From NCBI RefSeq assembly GCF_025751495.1, contig NZ_JAOWKZ010000001.1:255920-319919 (forward strand): 64,000 nt of DNA, given 5' to 3'. Numbering within the stretch: position 1 is the stretch's first letter; each line of letters starts with the position of its first letter. A program made the position numbers and the translations under genes. Positions 8,527-17,006 of this stretch are shown piece by piece. The stretch comes from Albidovulum litorale. GTDB taxonomy: Bacteria > Pseudomonadota > Alphaproteobacteria > Rhodobacterales > Rhodobacteraceae. The notes under the pieces are model-generated. The model searched no databases. It was given only the letters and a program-made list of their open reading frames with translations, and had not been told where the DNA came from.

Positions 8527-9135
8527 TCAGTGAACGAACTCCGCCTCCGTCATTTTACTCGTCGGCATGCTGAGAACCGCATAGCGGTGGCCGTCATCGG
8601 GGCTTCTGTAGGCCTCACCGACCCGGTCGCATTGCCAGCCAAGTTGCCGCAGCGACCGGACCAGCGAAGCCCGCGTAAGCGACATCAGTTCCGACGCACC
8701 ATGCTGGCGCGCGGTTTCTGCCATCCCGTCGAGAATGAGCGAAAGGCAGCGCACACGGTCATGCTGCTGTGTCAGCTCTTCCGAGATCACCAGTCGCGTG
8801 CATTCCCAGACCTCCGGGTTATCCACTTCGGACCCATAGATCTGCTTCGGGATATTGGGCAGTTTCCCGGCCACCGCATCCCGCACCAGATAGGTGTGCT
8901 CCCCCCAATGCGAGGTTGTGGACATCGCCCGCATGCCGCCGAGCACCACACCATCGCGCAGGACCAGCGAATAATGGGCAAGCGGGTTGTCGTACTGATC
9001 CATCTCGAAATGATCGTTATGGGGAATGTCCCAGCGCAGGGTATCCACGAAGAACTGTTTGCGAAGCTTCAGATAGTCGAAGAACGCAGTGCCGTGGATG
9101 TGCAGGTCAGACAGGGTGAAGGTGATGTTTTCCAT
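8527..9135 (-). CDS. luxI: Acyl-homoserine lactone synthase (LuxI family)
   Basis: A 202-residue LuxI-type synthase, normal family length, which makes an N-acyl homoserine lactone from S-adenosylmethionine and an acyl donor. The invariant residues are visible: R25, F29, W35, D46 and D49 in MDQYDNP, R69 in GGMRAM, and E111 and R114 in WECTRLV. It starts at ATG 9135 with AGGAGGGG 6 bases upstream. It lies downstream of luxR on the same strand, separated by 166 AT-rich bases that hold a perfect 15-bp palindrome, and is followed by a strong hairpin. The acyl chain length cannot be read from the sequence. Confidence 0.95.
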   Translation of the reverse strand: MENITFTLSDLHIHGTAFFDYLKLRKQFFVDTLRWDIPHNDHFEMDQYDNPLAHYSLVLRDGVVLGGMRAMSTTSHWGEHTYLVRDAVAGKLPNIPKQIYGSEVDNPEVWECTRLVISEELTQQHDRVRCLSLILDGMAETARQHGASELMSLTRASLVRSLRQLGWQCDRVGEAYRSPDDGHRYAVLSMPTSKMTEAEFVH

Positions 9136-9170
9136 AGTGTGCCCCTCCTATTTGGCAGGGCAATTAGAGC

Positions 9171-9185
9171 ACCATGGAACATGGT
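9171..9185. promoter_or_regulatory. 15-bp palindrome in the luxR-luxI gap, candidate operator
   Basis: ACCATG-GAA-CATGGT is a perfect 6-3-6 inverted repeat, 36 to 50 bases upstream of the luxI start. It is the only perfect dyad in the gap. It is shorter than the classical 20-bp lux box, so binding by the local LuxR is an inference. The octamer CCATGGAA recurs at 9992-9999, upstream of the divergent LuxR-like gene. Confidence 0.45.
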
Positions 9186-9301
9186 TGATAAATCCTGAAT
9201 GGCGAACTTATAAAACAAAAAACGCCTATAAAGTGTATTTGACGCTGCGGCAACCACGACATCGACCATAACCAAGTGCTGCAAATCAGACTTCGGATAG
9301 A

Positions 9302-9910
9302 TCAGATCAGCCCATAGCCAACGGCGGCCGAAACCGCCTGGCTGGAGGTCTTCGCGCCAAGTTTGGCCTTCGCGTTTTTCAGACGCTGCTTGATCGCGCC
9401 TTCGGTAACCGACAGGCGCACTGCTATTTCTTTCAGCAGTAGACCGTCACGCACCATGGACAAAGCCTCCAGTTCGGCGCGGGTCAGATTTGTCGGCGGC
9501 GCTGTCGCCTCATGCAGGCGACGAAGCTTTGCTTGTAAGACCGCGATTTCCTCATCTTCGAATTCGCGATCGGACCGTGCGAAAGACCCGAAGCTGCGTT
9601 GCCCTTCCGGCCCGGTTGGCGCGCAGGCAATCGCAACTCCGAACAGCAGTCCGTGACGACGCGCCTGGATCATCACACGACGCGGATCCGGCAGGTCGAT
9701 CTCGCTCCAGCGGATCGAGCCGGAATTCTCGTAAAGCCAACGCATGACCGGGTCATAGGGCATAAAACCCTGCTGCGTGTACCGGTCTATCCAGCCTTTC
9801 GGCAAAGCGTTGTGTTCAGCAATCGGAAAGGCGAACCCGACCCGAAGCGCTATGTAGTAGCCTGCAGGAGCAAGAAACGAAAACTCGCCTCCCTGCTGCA
9901 CTCCTGACAT
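9302..9910 (-). CDS. luxR: LuxR-family quorum-sensing regulator
   Basis: A 202-residue LuxR-type regulator, shorter than the usual 230-250. The autoinducer-binding domain (about 10-135) retains the signature residues W40, Y44, D53, P54, W68 and G108. The C-terminal LuxR helix-turn-helix (about 141-200) reads LTRAELEALSMV through LLLKEIAVRLSVTEGAIKQRL. It should bind an acyl-homoserine lactone and control luxI, which follows on the same strand. Upstream and divergent lies a paralogue of the sensory domain alone (10038-10523). The pair shares the strings FARSDRE and IRWS. Confidence 0.93.
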   Translation of the reverse strand: MSGVQQGGEFSFLAPAGYYIALRVGFAFPIAEHNALPKGWIDRYTQQGFMPYDPVMRWLYENSGSIRWSEIDLPDPRRVMIQARRHGLLFGVAIACAPTGPEGQRSFGSFARSDREFEDEEIAVLQAKLRRLHEATAPPTNLTRAELEALSMVRDGLLLKEIAVRLSVTEGAIKQRLKNAKAKLGAKTSSQAVSAAVGYGLI

Positions 9911-10037
9911 CGTGTGATCTTCCTGCCAATATTCTCTTCAAACGCACGATGCGCTCATGCGCCTAATAGTTGTGTCCTTGGCGTGGGTATGCCATGGAAA
10001 CCTGGGTGAGAAAAGCCACACTAACCTTGAAGGCGCG

Positions 10038-10523
10038 ATGCCAAGCCAGGAAAAGATCAGCGAGCTTATCGAGAAGCTGCATGCGGCGTGGCCGGCAGGC
10101 TTCGCGGTCGGTTTGCATGTCACCTTCACGGCGCCCCGTTACATGTTCCAATCATACGAAAAGTCCTGGCTCGACACCTATACCCGGCTCGGGCTGGTTC
10201 TGCTTGACCCGGTTGTGCGCTGGGGCTTTTCCAATACCGGGACCATCCGCTGGAGCGACCTCGCCGATCAGGATGATGCAGGCGTATTGAAGCGTGCCGC
10301 CGAACACGGGCTGAACTACGGCGCCGTCACGGCCATCGCTCGTAATGGGACCCGATCCATGGGCGGGTTCGCCCGCAGTGACCGCGAACCAACGGACGCG
10401 GAACTTGCCACCCTGTCAGAGGATCTGACGAGCTTGCACGATCTGACGCGAGACGTTGAACACCTGGCGCCGTCGGTCCATGAGACACTGAAGCAGATGT
10501 CGATTTATCTCACCCACGGCTGA
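10038..10523 (+). CDS. LuxR-like autoinducer-binding protein without DNA-binding domain
   Basis: A 161-residue protein made of an autoinducer-binding domain only. It aligns with the neighbouring LuxR through WLDTYTRLGLVLLDPVVRW (against WIDRYTQQGFMPYDPVMRW) and GGFARSDRE. The ligand-pocket residues W44, Y48, D57, P58, W72 and G109 are kept, so it may still bind a lactone. The last 25 residues show no helix-turn-helix, and the frame closes 10 bases before the end of tgt, so there is no room for a lost one. ATG 10038 after GAAGG is the chosen start. It may form inactive heterodimers with LuxR or sequester signal (inference from QslA- and TrlR-type antagonists). Confidence 0.85.
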   Translation: MPSQEKISELIEKLHAAWPAGFAVGLHVTFTAPRYMFQSYEKSWLDTYTRLGLVLLDPVVRWGFSNTGTIRWSDLADQDDAGVLKRAAEHGLNYGAVTAIARNGTRSMGGFARSDREPTDAELATLSEDLTSLHDLTRDVEHLAPSVHETLKQMSIYLTHG

Positions 10524-10533
10524 GGGATCGCTG

Positions 10534-11664
10534 CTACAGCGGTTCGATATCGCCTTCAGTCCTGAGCGCGTGAAACCGACGAACGAAGTCATCAAGGCCG
10601 CCAGCGGCGATCGCTTCGCGCAGCCCCTGCATCAACTCCTGATAGTAATGCAGGTTGTGCCAGGTCAGAAGCATCCCGGAAATCATCTCGCCCGCCCGGA
10701 AGACATGGTGCAGATAGGCGCGGGAATAGCTGCGGCAGGCCGGGCAGGTGCAATCCTCATCCAGCGGGCGTGGATCGTCCTGATGGCGGGCATTCTTGAT
10801 ATTGACCTGCCCGCGACGGGTCCAGGCCTGCCCGGTGCGGCCCGACCGCGAGGGCAGCACGCAATCCATCATGTCGATGCCGCGCTCGACCGCGCCGACG
10901 ATATCGTCGGGCTTGCCGACACCCATCAGATAACGCGGCTTGTCCTCCGGCAGGAAGCCCGGCGCGTAGTCGAGGACGGAGAACATCGCCTCCTGCCCCT
11001 CGCCCACGGCCAGTCCGCCAACGGCATAGCCGTCAAAGCCGATTTCCTTTAGTTTCTTAGCGCTTTCTTCGCGAAGTTCACGCGTGACACCGCCCTGCAT
11101 GATGCCAAAGAGCGCATGGCCGGGCCGGTCGCCAAAGGCATCGCGCGACCTTTGCGCCCAGCGCATCGACAGGCGCATGCTATCCGCCACAGCCTCCTCC
11201 GTCGCAGGAAGCGCGGGGCATTCGTCAAAACACATGACGATGTCGGAGCCCAGCAGCTTCTGGATCTCCATCGACCGTTCCGGGCTCAGCATGTGCTTTG
11301 ACCCGTCAATATGTGACGAAAACCGCACCCCCTCCTCGGTCAGCTTGCGCAGGCTCGCGAGGCTCATCACCTGAAAGCCGCCGCTGTCGGTCAGGATCGG
11401 CCGGTCCCAGTTCATGAATTTGTGCAACCCGCCGAGGCGGGCGATGCGCTCGGCCGTCGGGCGCAGCATCAGGTGATAGGTATTGCCCAGAAGGATATCC
11501 GCCCCCGTGGCGCGCACACTTTCGGGAAGCATCGCCTTGACGGTGGCGGCCGTTCCTACTGGCATGAAGGCCGGCGTCCGGATCTCGCCCCGCGTGGTCG
11601 AAATGGTGCCGGTCCGGGCCTTGCCGTCGGTGGCGTGAAGGGAGAAGGAAAAACGCTCTGTCAT
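10534..11664 (-). CDS. tgt: Queuine tRNA-ribosyltransferase
   Basis: A 376-residue tRNA-guanine transglycosylase that swaps G34 for a queuosine precursor in GUN-anticodon tRNAs, which would include the tRNA-Asp(GTC) at the start of this window. The active site is visible in [13 protein letters not shown] (general acid/base Asp) and MMDCVLPSR (nucleophile Asp). The structural zinc is held by C305, C307 and C310 in CTCPAC and H336. Length is typical. No queA partner is adjacent. It ends 10 bases from the convergent LuxR-like gene with no obvious terminator between them. Confidence 0.97.
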   Translation of the reverse strand: MTERFSFSLHATDGKARTGTISTTRGEIRTPAFMPVGTAATVKAMLPESVRATGADILLGNTYHLMLRPTAERIARLGGLHKFMNWDRPILTDSGGFQVMSLASLRKLTEEGVRFSSHIDGSKHMLSPERSMEIQKLLGSDIVMCFDECPALPATEEAVADSMRLSMRWAQRSRDAFGDRPGHALFGIMQGGVTRELREESAKKLKEIGFDGYAVGGLAVGEGQEAMFSVLDYAPGFLPEDKPRYLMGVGKPDDIVGAVERGIDMMDCVLPSRSGRTGQAWTRRGQVNIKNARHQDDPRPLDEDCTCPACRSYSRAYLHHVFRAGEMISGMLLTWHNLHYYQELMQGLREAIAAGGLDDFVRRFHALRTEGDIEPL

Positions 11665-11884
11665 GGCCGCGCCTCTTAGCCGAGCGCGCGACGGTTTGGA
11701 AGGCTGGCCTGCGGCTCGGGCGGCGTTCGGTTAAACAGAGACACGTCCGGAAAGCAGACATTGTCGGCAGATACCCTGACCCCTGTTTAGGTTCCGTCTT
11801 CGTGCGCTCCATTGATCTTGGTCAGCGCTGACCTTGCCGCAGTCTGATAGATTTTGAGTATATGTAGCAGCCGGAAGAGGTAAG

Positions 11885-12340
11885 ATGTCGGCTCAGTCAG
11901 CAAAAATTGTAGCTCACGGTGAAACATCCAGGTTGATCGAACGCGCGCTTAGAGGCTTTGTCGTCGCGGCCTTCTTGATCATTTCGGCGTTTCCTGTCGC
12001 GGGCAGATCTCTCGAACAGCAACTTGCAGAAATCGAAGAGGTCGTACCAGGAAACTCATACACCAAATTTTCTCCCGCTCTCGCGGTTCAGTCTTGGGAA
12101 ATGGCGGCAACCGTCGCGTTCATTCAGAGACCCGCATCCTGCAATAATACCAAACTCGTCGACACCAGAGTCACGGCAGTACACGAAAAGGTGGTGTTCA
12201 CATCCAAAAGAAAGCTGAAGCAGGGCCGCTGGTCTGAGATTTGGACTTTTGACAAATGCGGCAAGAAAGTGCGGGTGCGGGCAGATTTCAAAGCCGATGG
12301 GAAAGGCACCGCTGATGGCGAATTTTCCATCGCAAAATAA
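11885..12340 (+). CDS. Exported or membrane-anchored hypothetical protein
   Basis: A 151-residue protein with a basic N-terminus and one hydrophobic segment at about 24-40, either an uncleaved anchor or a late signal peptide. The C-terminal part (about 85-150) has two Cys, in ASCNNTK and FDKCGKKVRV, which could pair in the periplasm, and a block WSEIWTFDKCGKKVRV that recurs in small exported proteins. The gene is visibly richer in A and T than its neighbours, a hint of separate origin. ATG 11885 is preceded by GGAAGAGGTAAG. I do not recognise a function. Confidence 0.5.
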   Translation: MSAQSAKIVAHGETSRLIERALRGFVVAAFLIISAFPVAGRSLEQQLAEIEEVVPGNSYTKFSPALAVQSWEMAATVAFIQRPASCNNTKLVDTRVTAVHEKVVFTSKRKLKQGRWSEIWTFDKCGKKVRVRADFKADGKGTADGEFSIAK

Positions 12341-12649
12341 CACCGAGAAGCAAATAGCCGGTCTCTGGCCCATGACAATCGCCGGTGTCGGTTGTTTTGG
12401 ATGAGGGCCGCTCCAGGCTCGAAGCGCCCCGCCAAGCACGAAAAGCAGTTTGCACATCCGACCTGAGGCAGAGCCATCCGTTGTCTCGCGACGGGATGCC
12501 CCCGCGGCGGGACAGTGTCGGGACGGATGCCATACGCGTGCCATACGGTTTGCCGACGCTGTGCAGACACTCCGTGGGGCCCTATCCCCGGCTATGGACC
12601 TCGGCGCGGAATTCCCTATATATTCGCTCAGGAACCAAGCGAGATATTC
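12341..12649. other. Intergenic DNA upstream of sufT
   Basis: A gap of 309 bases. No reading frame here looks coding. TATATT at 12619-12624 could serve as a -10 for sufT, but no matching -35 lies 16-18 bases upstream. No riboswitch or RNA gene was recognised. Confidence 0.4.
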
Positions 12650-13015
12650 ATGACCGCCGAGAACAAGGACCCGATCGAGGGCACGCCACTCATCAAGCCC
12701 TCGACCACGGACCACCCGCTGTACGACAGCGTGGTGGAGGCGTGCCGGACTGTCTATGACCCTGAAATTCCTGTGAATATCTACGACCTCGGCCTGATCT
12801 ACACGATCGACATCTCGCCCGAGAACGAGGTCGGCATCACCATGACCCTGACCGCGCCCGGTTGCCCCGTGGCAGGCGAGATGCCGGGCTGGGTCGCCGA
12901 CGCGGTGGAGCCACTGGACGGTGTCAAACAAGTCGACGTCCAGATGACCTTTGAACCGCAATGGGGCATGGACATGATGTCCGACGAAGCTCGGTTGGAA
13001 TTGGGATTCATGTGA
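12650..13015 (+). CDS. sufT: SufT-like MIP18/DUF59 Fe-S assembly protein
   Basis: A 121-residue protein of the DUF59/MIP18 family, which helps mature Fe-S proteins. The core reads VYDPEIPVNIYDLGLIYTID, followed by MTLTAPGCPVAGEMPGWV with the conserved Cys. The usual suf operon is not next to it, but an A-type Fe-S carrier gene lies 1.5 kb downstream. ATG 12650 is chosen because the family begins shortly before the DPEIPVNIYDLG block; the open frame upstream to 12515 is not conserved-looking. It is probably expressed alone. Confidence 0.88.
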   Translation: MTAENKDPIEGTPLIKPSTTDHPLYDSVVEACRTVYDPEIPVNIYDLGLIYTIDISPENEVGITMTLTAPGCPVAGEMPGWVADAVEPLDGVKQVDVQMTFEPQWGMDMMSDEARLELGFM

Positions 13016-13029
13016 ACAAGCATTTTGAC

Positions 13030-13062
13030 TTGATATTTTAAAATAAAGCCTATAGACTTTAT
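13030..13062 (+). promoter_or_regulatory. Candidate promoter and overlapping palindrome before the SatD-like gene
   Basis: TTGATA (13030-13035) and TAGACT (13053-13058) are 17 bases apart in a sharply AT-rich gap. The inverted repeat ATAAAG-N8-CTTTAT (13043-13062) covers the -10. A regulator bound here would block transcription; the HTH of the gene product 18 bases downstream is a natural candidate (inference). Confidence 0.45.
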
Positions 13063-13079
13063 CCGAAGGATGAACCATC

Positions 13080-13772
13080 ATGACTTCGGACACGCTCTTC
13101 GCGATCCTCACTGGCGACCTGATCGGTTCCACCCGCGCATCACAGAAGCGGGTTGAGCACACCATGAACCTGCTCTCAGGCGGGCTTCCCCCCGGCATCC
13201 GCTGGGACGGCTGGACAGAAGCAAACGTCCGCTTCACCCGCCACCGCGGCGACGGATGGCAGGCCTTGGCCCCGGAACCGGACCTTGCATTGCGCTGGGC
13301 TGTGACGCTGCTCGCAGGCCTGCTCGCGGACCCCGAGGCGCTGGGCACACGCATTTCCATCGGCATCGGCACCGTCAACAACCTCGGTACCGTGGACCTG
13401 CGCGACGCGTCCGGCCCGGCATTCGAGGCCTCGGGGCGCGGGCTCGACGCCATGCGCCGCGATGAGACCCTGTTCATGATGGGCGAAGAAACCGGCCACA
13501 GTGCTACGGAGACCCCTCGTCTCTCGGGTGCGGAAAAGGCGTCCGTCATGCTGATCGACGAACGTATGGCGCGATGGTCCCCGGAACAGGCCGAGGCGAC
13601 CGCGCACTTACTGCATCCATCCGCGCCTCCGGCGACAGAGATCGCACGTCGCCTGTCGATCACGCCCCAGGCCGTCAGCTACCGGTTGAAAGGTGCTGGC
13701 GCCAGAACGCTTAAAGACGCATTGTCGGCTTTGGAACACGATTGGAGAAAGACCTGGAGCCGCCAATTATGA
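13080..13772 (+). CDS. SatD-like protein with C-terminal helix-turn-helix
   Basis: A 230-residue protein. The N-terminal 150 residues look like the SatD family: AILTGDLIGSTR at 8-19, RHRGDGWQAL at 54-63, TRISIGIGTV at 90-99 and ASGPAFEASGRGLDAM at 110-125, a layout reminiscent of nucleotide cyclase-like folds. The C-terminus (about 184-206) carries a helix-turn-helix, ATEIARRLSITPQAVSYRL. GAAGGA precedes ATG 13080 by 9 bases. The stop codon overlaps the start of a DUF3307 membrane protein (ATGA), so the two are translationally coupled; SatD and DUF3307 genes also pair in other phyla as far as I recall. Function unknown; a self-regulating sensor is plausible. Confidence 0.65.
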   Translation: MTSDTLFAILTGDLIGSTRASQKRVEHTMNLLSGGLPPGIRWDGWTEANVRFTRHRGDGWQALAPEPDLALRWAVTLLAGLLADPEALGTRISIGIGTVNNLGTVDLRDASGPAFEASGRGLDAMRRDETLFMMGEETGHSATETPRLSGAEKASVMLIDERMARWSPEQAEATAHLLHPSAPPATEIARRLSITPQAVSYRLKGAGARTLKDALSALEHDWRKTWSRQL

Positions 13773-14485
13773 TAGAAACCTTCGCCACGCTCCTCTTTGC
13801 CCATGTCCTCGCCGATTTCGTGTTTCAGACCAGCTGGATTGCGGAGAACAAGCTGCGCCCGCATGTCCTTCTGCTGCACGGGCTGATCGTTCTGGCGATT
13901 GCAGCCGCCGCCACAGGCCGCATCGACGCCTGGCAGCTTGGTGTCCTCGCAGTCGTTCATATCGCCATAGACCTGGCCAAAGGCAGTTTCGCACCGGACG
14001 GACTGAAGGGCTTTGTTGCGGACCAGTGCGCGCATCTTGTGACGCTCGGCGCAATCTCCTTCCTCGCCCCCGCGCTTGTCGCTGAAGGGCTTTGGGCCGG
14101 GCTGACCTTCCCGCCGACGCTCATGACCCTCGCCGCCGGGCTGATCCTCGCCACCCGCGCGGGCGGGTTCGCGGTGGGTCTCCTGATGCAGCCCTGGGCC
14201 GAGGATGTACCGAAGGGCCTGACCAATGGCGGCAAGCTGATCGGCCTTCTGGAACGCGGGCTGATCTTCCTTCTCGTCCTCGTCGGCCAGCCCGTCGGCA
14301 TCGGCTTCCTGATCGCCGCGAAATCGGTCCTCAGGTTCGAGACCACGTCAGAGGATCAGCGCGCGGGGGAATACGTCATCATCGGCACGCTCGCCTCTTT
14401 CGGCTGGGCGCTTCTCTTCTCCTATGCAACCGTCTGGTTGATGACCGCCCTGCCCCCGCTTGAGATTGCCCGCACCGCACCCTAG
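13769..14485 (+). CDS. DUF3307 membrane protein
   Basis: A 238-residue polytopic membrane protein. The first helix reads FATLLFAHVLADFVFQTSW, the DUF3307 hallmark with HxxADF, followed by further helices and a GLTNGGKLIGLLERGLIF segment that is also typical. The GTG-rich upstream frame is ignored in favour of ATG 13769, which overlaps the SatD-like stop codon and has GGAG upstream. The role of DUF3307 is unknown. The conserved His and Asp in the first helix and the Lys/Glu pair in the central block could form a polar membrane site. It probably works with the SatD-like protein. Confidence 0.8.
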   Translation: MIETFATLLFAHVLADFVFQTSWIAENKLRPHVLLLHGLIVLAIAAAATGRIDAWQLGVLAVVHIAIDLAKGSFAPDGLKGFVADQCAHLVTLGAISFLAPALVAEGLWAGLTFPPTLMTLAAGLILATRAGGFAVGLLMQPWAEDVPKGLTNGGKLIGLLERGLIFLLVLVGQPVGIGFLIAAKSVLRFETTSEDQRAGEYVIIGTLASFGWALLFSYATVWLMTALPPLEIARTAP

Positions 14486-14513
14486 ATTGGGGGCAGGAAA
14501 CGGAGACCAGACC

Positions 14514-14873
14514 ATGTTCGGCATTCCCGGCAAATCCCCGGTGACGCTTACCCCCCGCGCCGTCGCGCAGATCACGCGGCTTATGGCAAAGGATGGCGCC
14601 TATGGGCTGAAGCTCGGCGTCAAGAAGGGCGGCTGCGCGGGCATGGAATACACGATGGAGTTCGCGGCCGAAGCGGCACCCCATGACGAGGTCGTCGAAC
14701 AGGACGGCGCGCGGGTGATGATCGCACCGATGGCGCAGATGTTCCTCTTCGGGACCGAGATCGACTATGAGACCTCGCTTCTGGAGGCCGGGTTCAAGTT
14801 CAATAATCCCAACGTATCCGAAGCCTGCGGCTGCGGCGAATCGATCAAGTTCAAGGACATGCCGGGCGCATGA
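14514..14873 (+). CDS. A-type Fe-S cluster carrier (IscA/SufA/HesB family)
   Basis: A 119-residue A-type carrier that accepts and transfers Fe-S clusters in the cytosol. The three ligand Cys are in KKGGCAGMEY and in SEACGCGESI near the C-terminus. Length is normal. ATG 14514 follows CGGAGACC. Its stop overlaps the TfoX-like gene by 4 bases. Whether it is SufA, IscA or ErpA by orthology cannot be settled from the sequence alone; the Suf naming is favoured because a SufT gene lies nearby. Confidence 0.9.
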   Translation: MFGIPGKSPVTLTPRAVAQITRLMAKDGAYGLKLGVKKGGCAGMEYTMEFAAEAAPHDEVVEQDGARVMIAPMAQMFLFGTEIDYETSLLEAGFKFNNPNVSEACGCGESIKFKDMPGA

Positions 14874-15193
14874 GCGTCTCGGAGGCCGATATTGCCTTCG
14901 CACTGGAGCTTTTCGATGGGCTCGCCCCCCTGACCACTCGCAAGATGATGGGTGGCCTTTGTCTGTATCGCGACGGCACGATCTTTGCGATCCTGCATTC
15001 GGACGGCTCCATCTGGCTGAAAGGGGCGGGCAGCTTCGCCGGCCGGATGACGGCAGAGGGCTGGACCCGCTGGACCTATTCCCGCGACGGCAAGAAGACC
15101 ACAGCCATGCCCTATTGGCGGCTGCCCGATGCAGCTCTGGATGATTCCGGGATGGCCTGCGATCTGGCCCGGTCCGCGCTTGCCGAATTGTAG
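14870..15193 (+). CDS. TfoX/Sxy N-terminal domain protein
   Basis: A 107-residue protein of the TfoX N-terminal family: LFDGLAPLTTRKMMGGLCLY, then YWRLPDAALDD near the C-terminus. The full-length competence regulator has a second helical domain that is absent here, as in most alphaproteobacterial members. It overlaps the Fe-S carrier gene by an ATGA. Its role outside competence is not known and nothing nearby suggests DNA uptake. Confidence 0.8.
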   Translation: MSVSEADIAFALELFDGLAPLTTRKMMGGLCLYRDGTIFAILHSDGSIWLKGAGSFAGRMTAEGWTRWTYSRDGKKTTAMPYWRLPDAALDDSGMACDLARSALAEL

Positions 15194-15204
15194 GCGGCCC
15201 GACA

Positions 15205-16134
15205 TCAGTTTGCAGGCTCTGCGCTCCGCGTCTGAAGGTGAACATAGGTCTCATCATACCGCTTCTGCAGGTGATCGACCGCCCGGATCACCCGACCCGA
15301 CCCTATGGGCGCCACATTGGCATCGTGGTTGGGGTTGAAGAACAGTGGCACGGAGATCCGTTCCTCCTGCGTACCGCTGACCCGGTGCGGCGTCGCCTGG
15401 ACCCGGCCCGCCGTCCACATCTCCAGCATCTCGCCGAAATTGATAATGAATTCGCCCGGCGGTGCACTGACCGGCAGCCAGCCGCCGCCCTGCGTCCTGA
15501 CCTCCAGCCCGGGCGAACCGTCGGTCGCCAGAAGCGTCAGGCAGCCATAATCGGTATGGGTCGCGATGCCGAAATCCTTCTCGGTCGCCCAGGCGGGACG
15601 TTCAGGATAGTAGTTGCCGCGCAGAAGCGCCATCGGCCGGGTGAACTTGTCAGCGAAATAGTCCGCGTCCTCGCCAATCGCCTCGGCAATGGCACTGAGA
15701 AGGCCAAGGGAAAAGGCGCAGGCCTCCCGGTAATAGCATTGAAGGGCGGATGCGAACCCGGCGGGCTTGGACGGCCAGAGATTCGGCGCGTAGCAGCGCA
15801 GGCCCGACGCAGCCAGCGGATCGGCAGGGTTCAGCTCCAGCCCGCAGTCGAAGACCTGCTTGTAGTCGGGATTTGCCTCGGGATCGACCTGTTCAGACCC
15901 GGGCGCACCCCAGCCCCGGTTCGATCCGGTCCGCGCCATGTCGTATCGCGCCTTTTCAGCGGCGGGCAGCGCAAAGAATTCCCGGTAGCCCGCAATCAGC
16001 GCGGTGATCCGCGCAGGTGAAATCGGGGTGTTGTGGACAACGAGGAAACCCGGGTCAGATACGCCGCGCCTGACAGCATCGACCGCGCCGGGATCACGGT
16101 CGAACAGGGACTTTGCGTCAATTCTCGGGATCAT
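15205..16134 (-). CDS. 2-oxoglutarate-Fe(II) oxygenase, isopenicillin-N-synthase family
   Basis: A 309-residue member of the isopenicillin-N-synthase-like oxygenases. The iron triad is H193 and D195 in ATHTDYG and H250 in TPHRV; R259 in RISVPLF binds the 2-oxoglutarate carboxylate. An N-terminal DIOX_N-like segment includes GFLVVHNT and the [12 protein letters not shown] loop. The substrate is unknown; such genes in this group often act on small metabolites. It is convergent with the TfoX gene and divergent from tpiA, with 119 bases between starts. Confidence 0.85.
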   Translation of the reverse strand: MIPRIDAKSLFDRDPGAVDAVRRGVSDPGFLVVHNTPISPARITALIAGYREFFALPAAEKARYDMARTGSNRGWGAPGSEQVDPEANPDYKQVFDCGLELNPADPLAASGLRCYAPNLWPSKPAGFASALQCYYREACAFSLGLLSAIAEAIGEDADYFADKFTRPMALLRGNYYPERPAWATEKDFGIATHTDYGCLTLLATDGSPGLEVRTQGGGWLPVSAPPGEFIINFGEMLEMWTAGRVQATPHRVSGTQEERISVPLFFNPNHDANVAPIGSGRVIRAVDHLQKRYDETYVHLQTRSAEPAN

Positions 16135-16253
16135 CGCCGCCTCTCAACTACAGGTTGCCCCCATGCCTTGACGCTGGGTCAACTGCAACCCCTTTCCGCG
16201 CGTTCCCGCAATTGCTAGACCTTGGTTCGGAGACAACAGGAGGAACTTCGCCG

Positions 16254-16994
16254 ATGCGCCGCAAGCTTGCCGCCGGAAACTGGAAGATGAACGGGACCGG
16301 TGACAGCCTTGCCGAAATTCGCGCGCTGGCGGCTGCGCACGCCGCCCCGACCTGTGAGGTGCTGATCTGCCCGCCCGCGACGCTTATCGCGCGGATGGCC
16401 GCAAGCGAACGCGGCCCCATCATGGTCGGCGGACAGGATTGTCACCAGAACGCTTCCGGCGCGCATACCGGCGATATCTCGGCCGGAATGCTTGCCCATG
16501 CGGGGGCAAGTCACGTTATCCTTGGCCATTCCGAACGCCGCGCCGATCATGGCGAGGATAACGCTCTTGTCCGCGCCAAGGCCGAAGCCGCGCTGGGTGC
16601 CGGGCTGGTCGCGGTGATCTGCGTGGGTGAGACCGAAGCCGAACGCGATGCGGGTCAGACCCTTTCCGTGATCGGAACCCAGTTGGCCGGGTCGGTGCCC
16701 GACGAAGCGACGGCTTCCAACACCGTCATCGCCTATGAGCCGGTCTGGGCCATTGGCACCGGTCGGACGCCGACACTCGACCAAATCGCCGAGGTGCATG
16801 ACTTCATGCGCGGGCAATTGGCCGAACGCTTTGACGATGCCGAGGGCTTCCGACTGCTCTATGGCGGGTCGGTCAAACCCTCAAACGCGGCCGAGATCTT
16901 TGCCGTCTCGAATGTCGACGGGGCGCTTGTCGGCGGGGCGAGCCTGAAGGCTGCGGATTTTGGCGGAATCATCACCGCTCTTGACGCCGCCTGA
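16254..16994 (+). CDS. tpiA: Triose-phosphate isomerase
   Basis: A 246-residue TIM barrel that interconverts glyceraldehyde-3-phosphate and dihydroxyacetone phosphate. K11 in GNWKMN, H92 in GHSERR and E162 in [11 protein letters not shown] are the catalytic residues; LYGGSVKP is the phosphate-binding strand. The start is set by an excellent AGGAGGA nine bases before ATG 16254. A cytochrome P450 gene starts 12 bases downstream and may be cotranscribed. Confidence 0.97.
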   Translation: MRRKLAAGNWKMNGTGDSLAEIRALAAAHAAPTCEVLICPPATLIARMAASERGPIMVGGQDCHQNASGAHTGDISAGMLAHAGASHVILGHSERRADHGEDNALVRAKAEAALGAGLVAVICVGETEAERDAGQTLSVIGTQLAGSVPDEATASNTVIAYEPVWAIGTGRTPTLDQIAEVHDFMRGQLAERFDDAEGFRLLYGGSVKPSNAAEIFAVSNVDGALVGGASLKAADFGGIITALDAA

Positions 16995-17006
16995 CAGGTC
17001 CTGCCG

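Noticed and set aside
9171-9185. Classical 20-bp lux box
   Set aside because: The palindrome is 15 bp and lacks the CTGT-type arms; it is listed only as a candidate operator.
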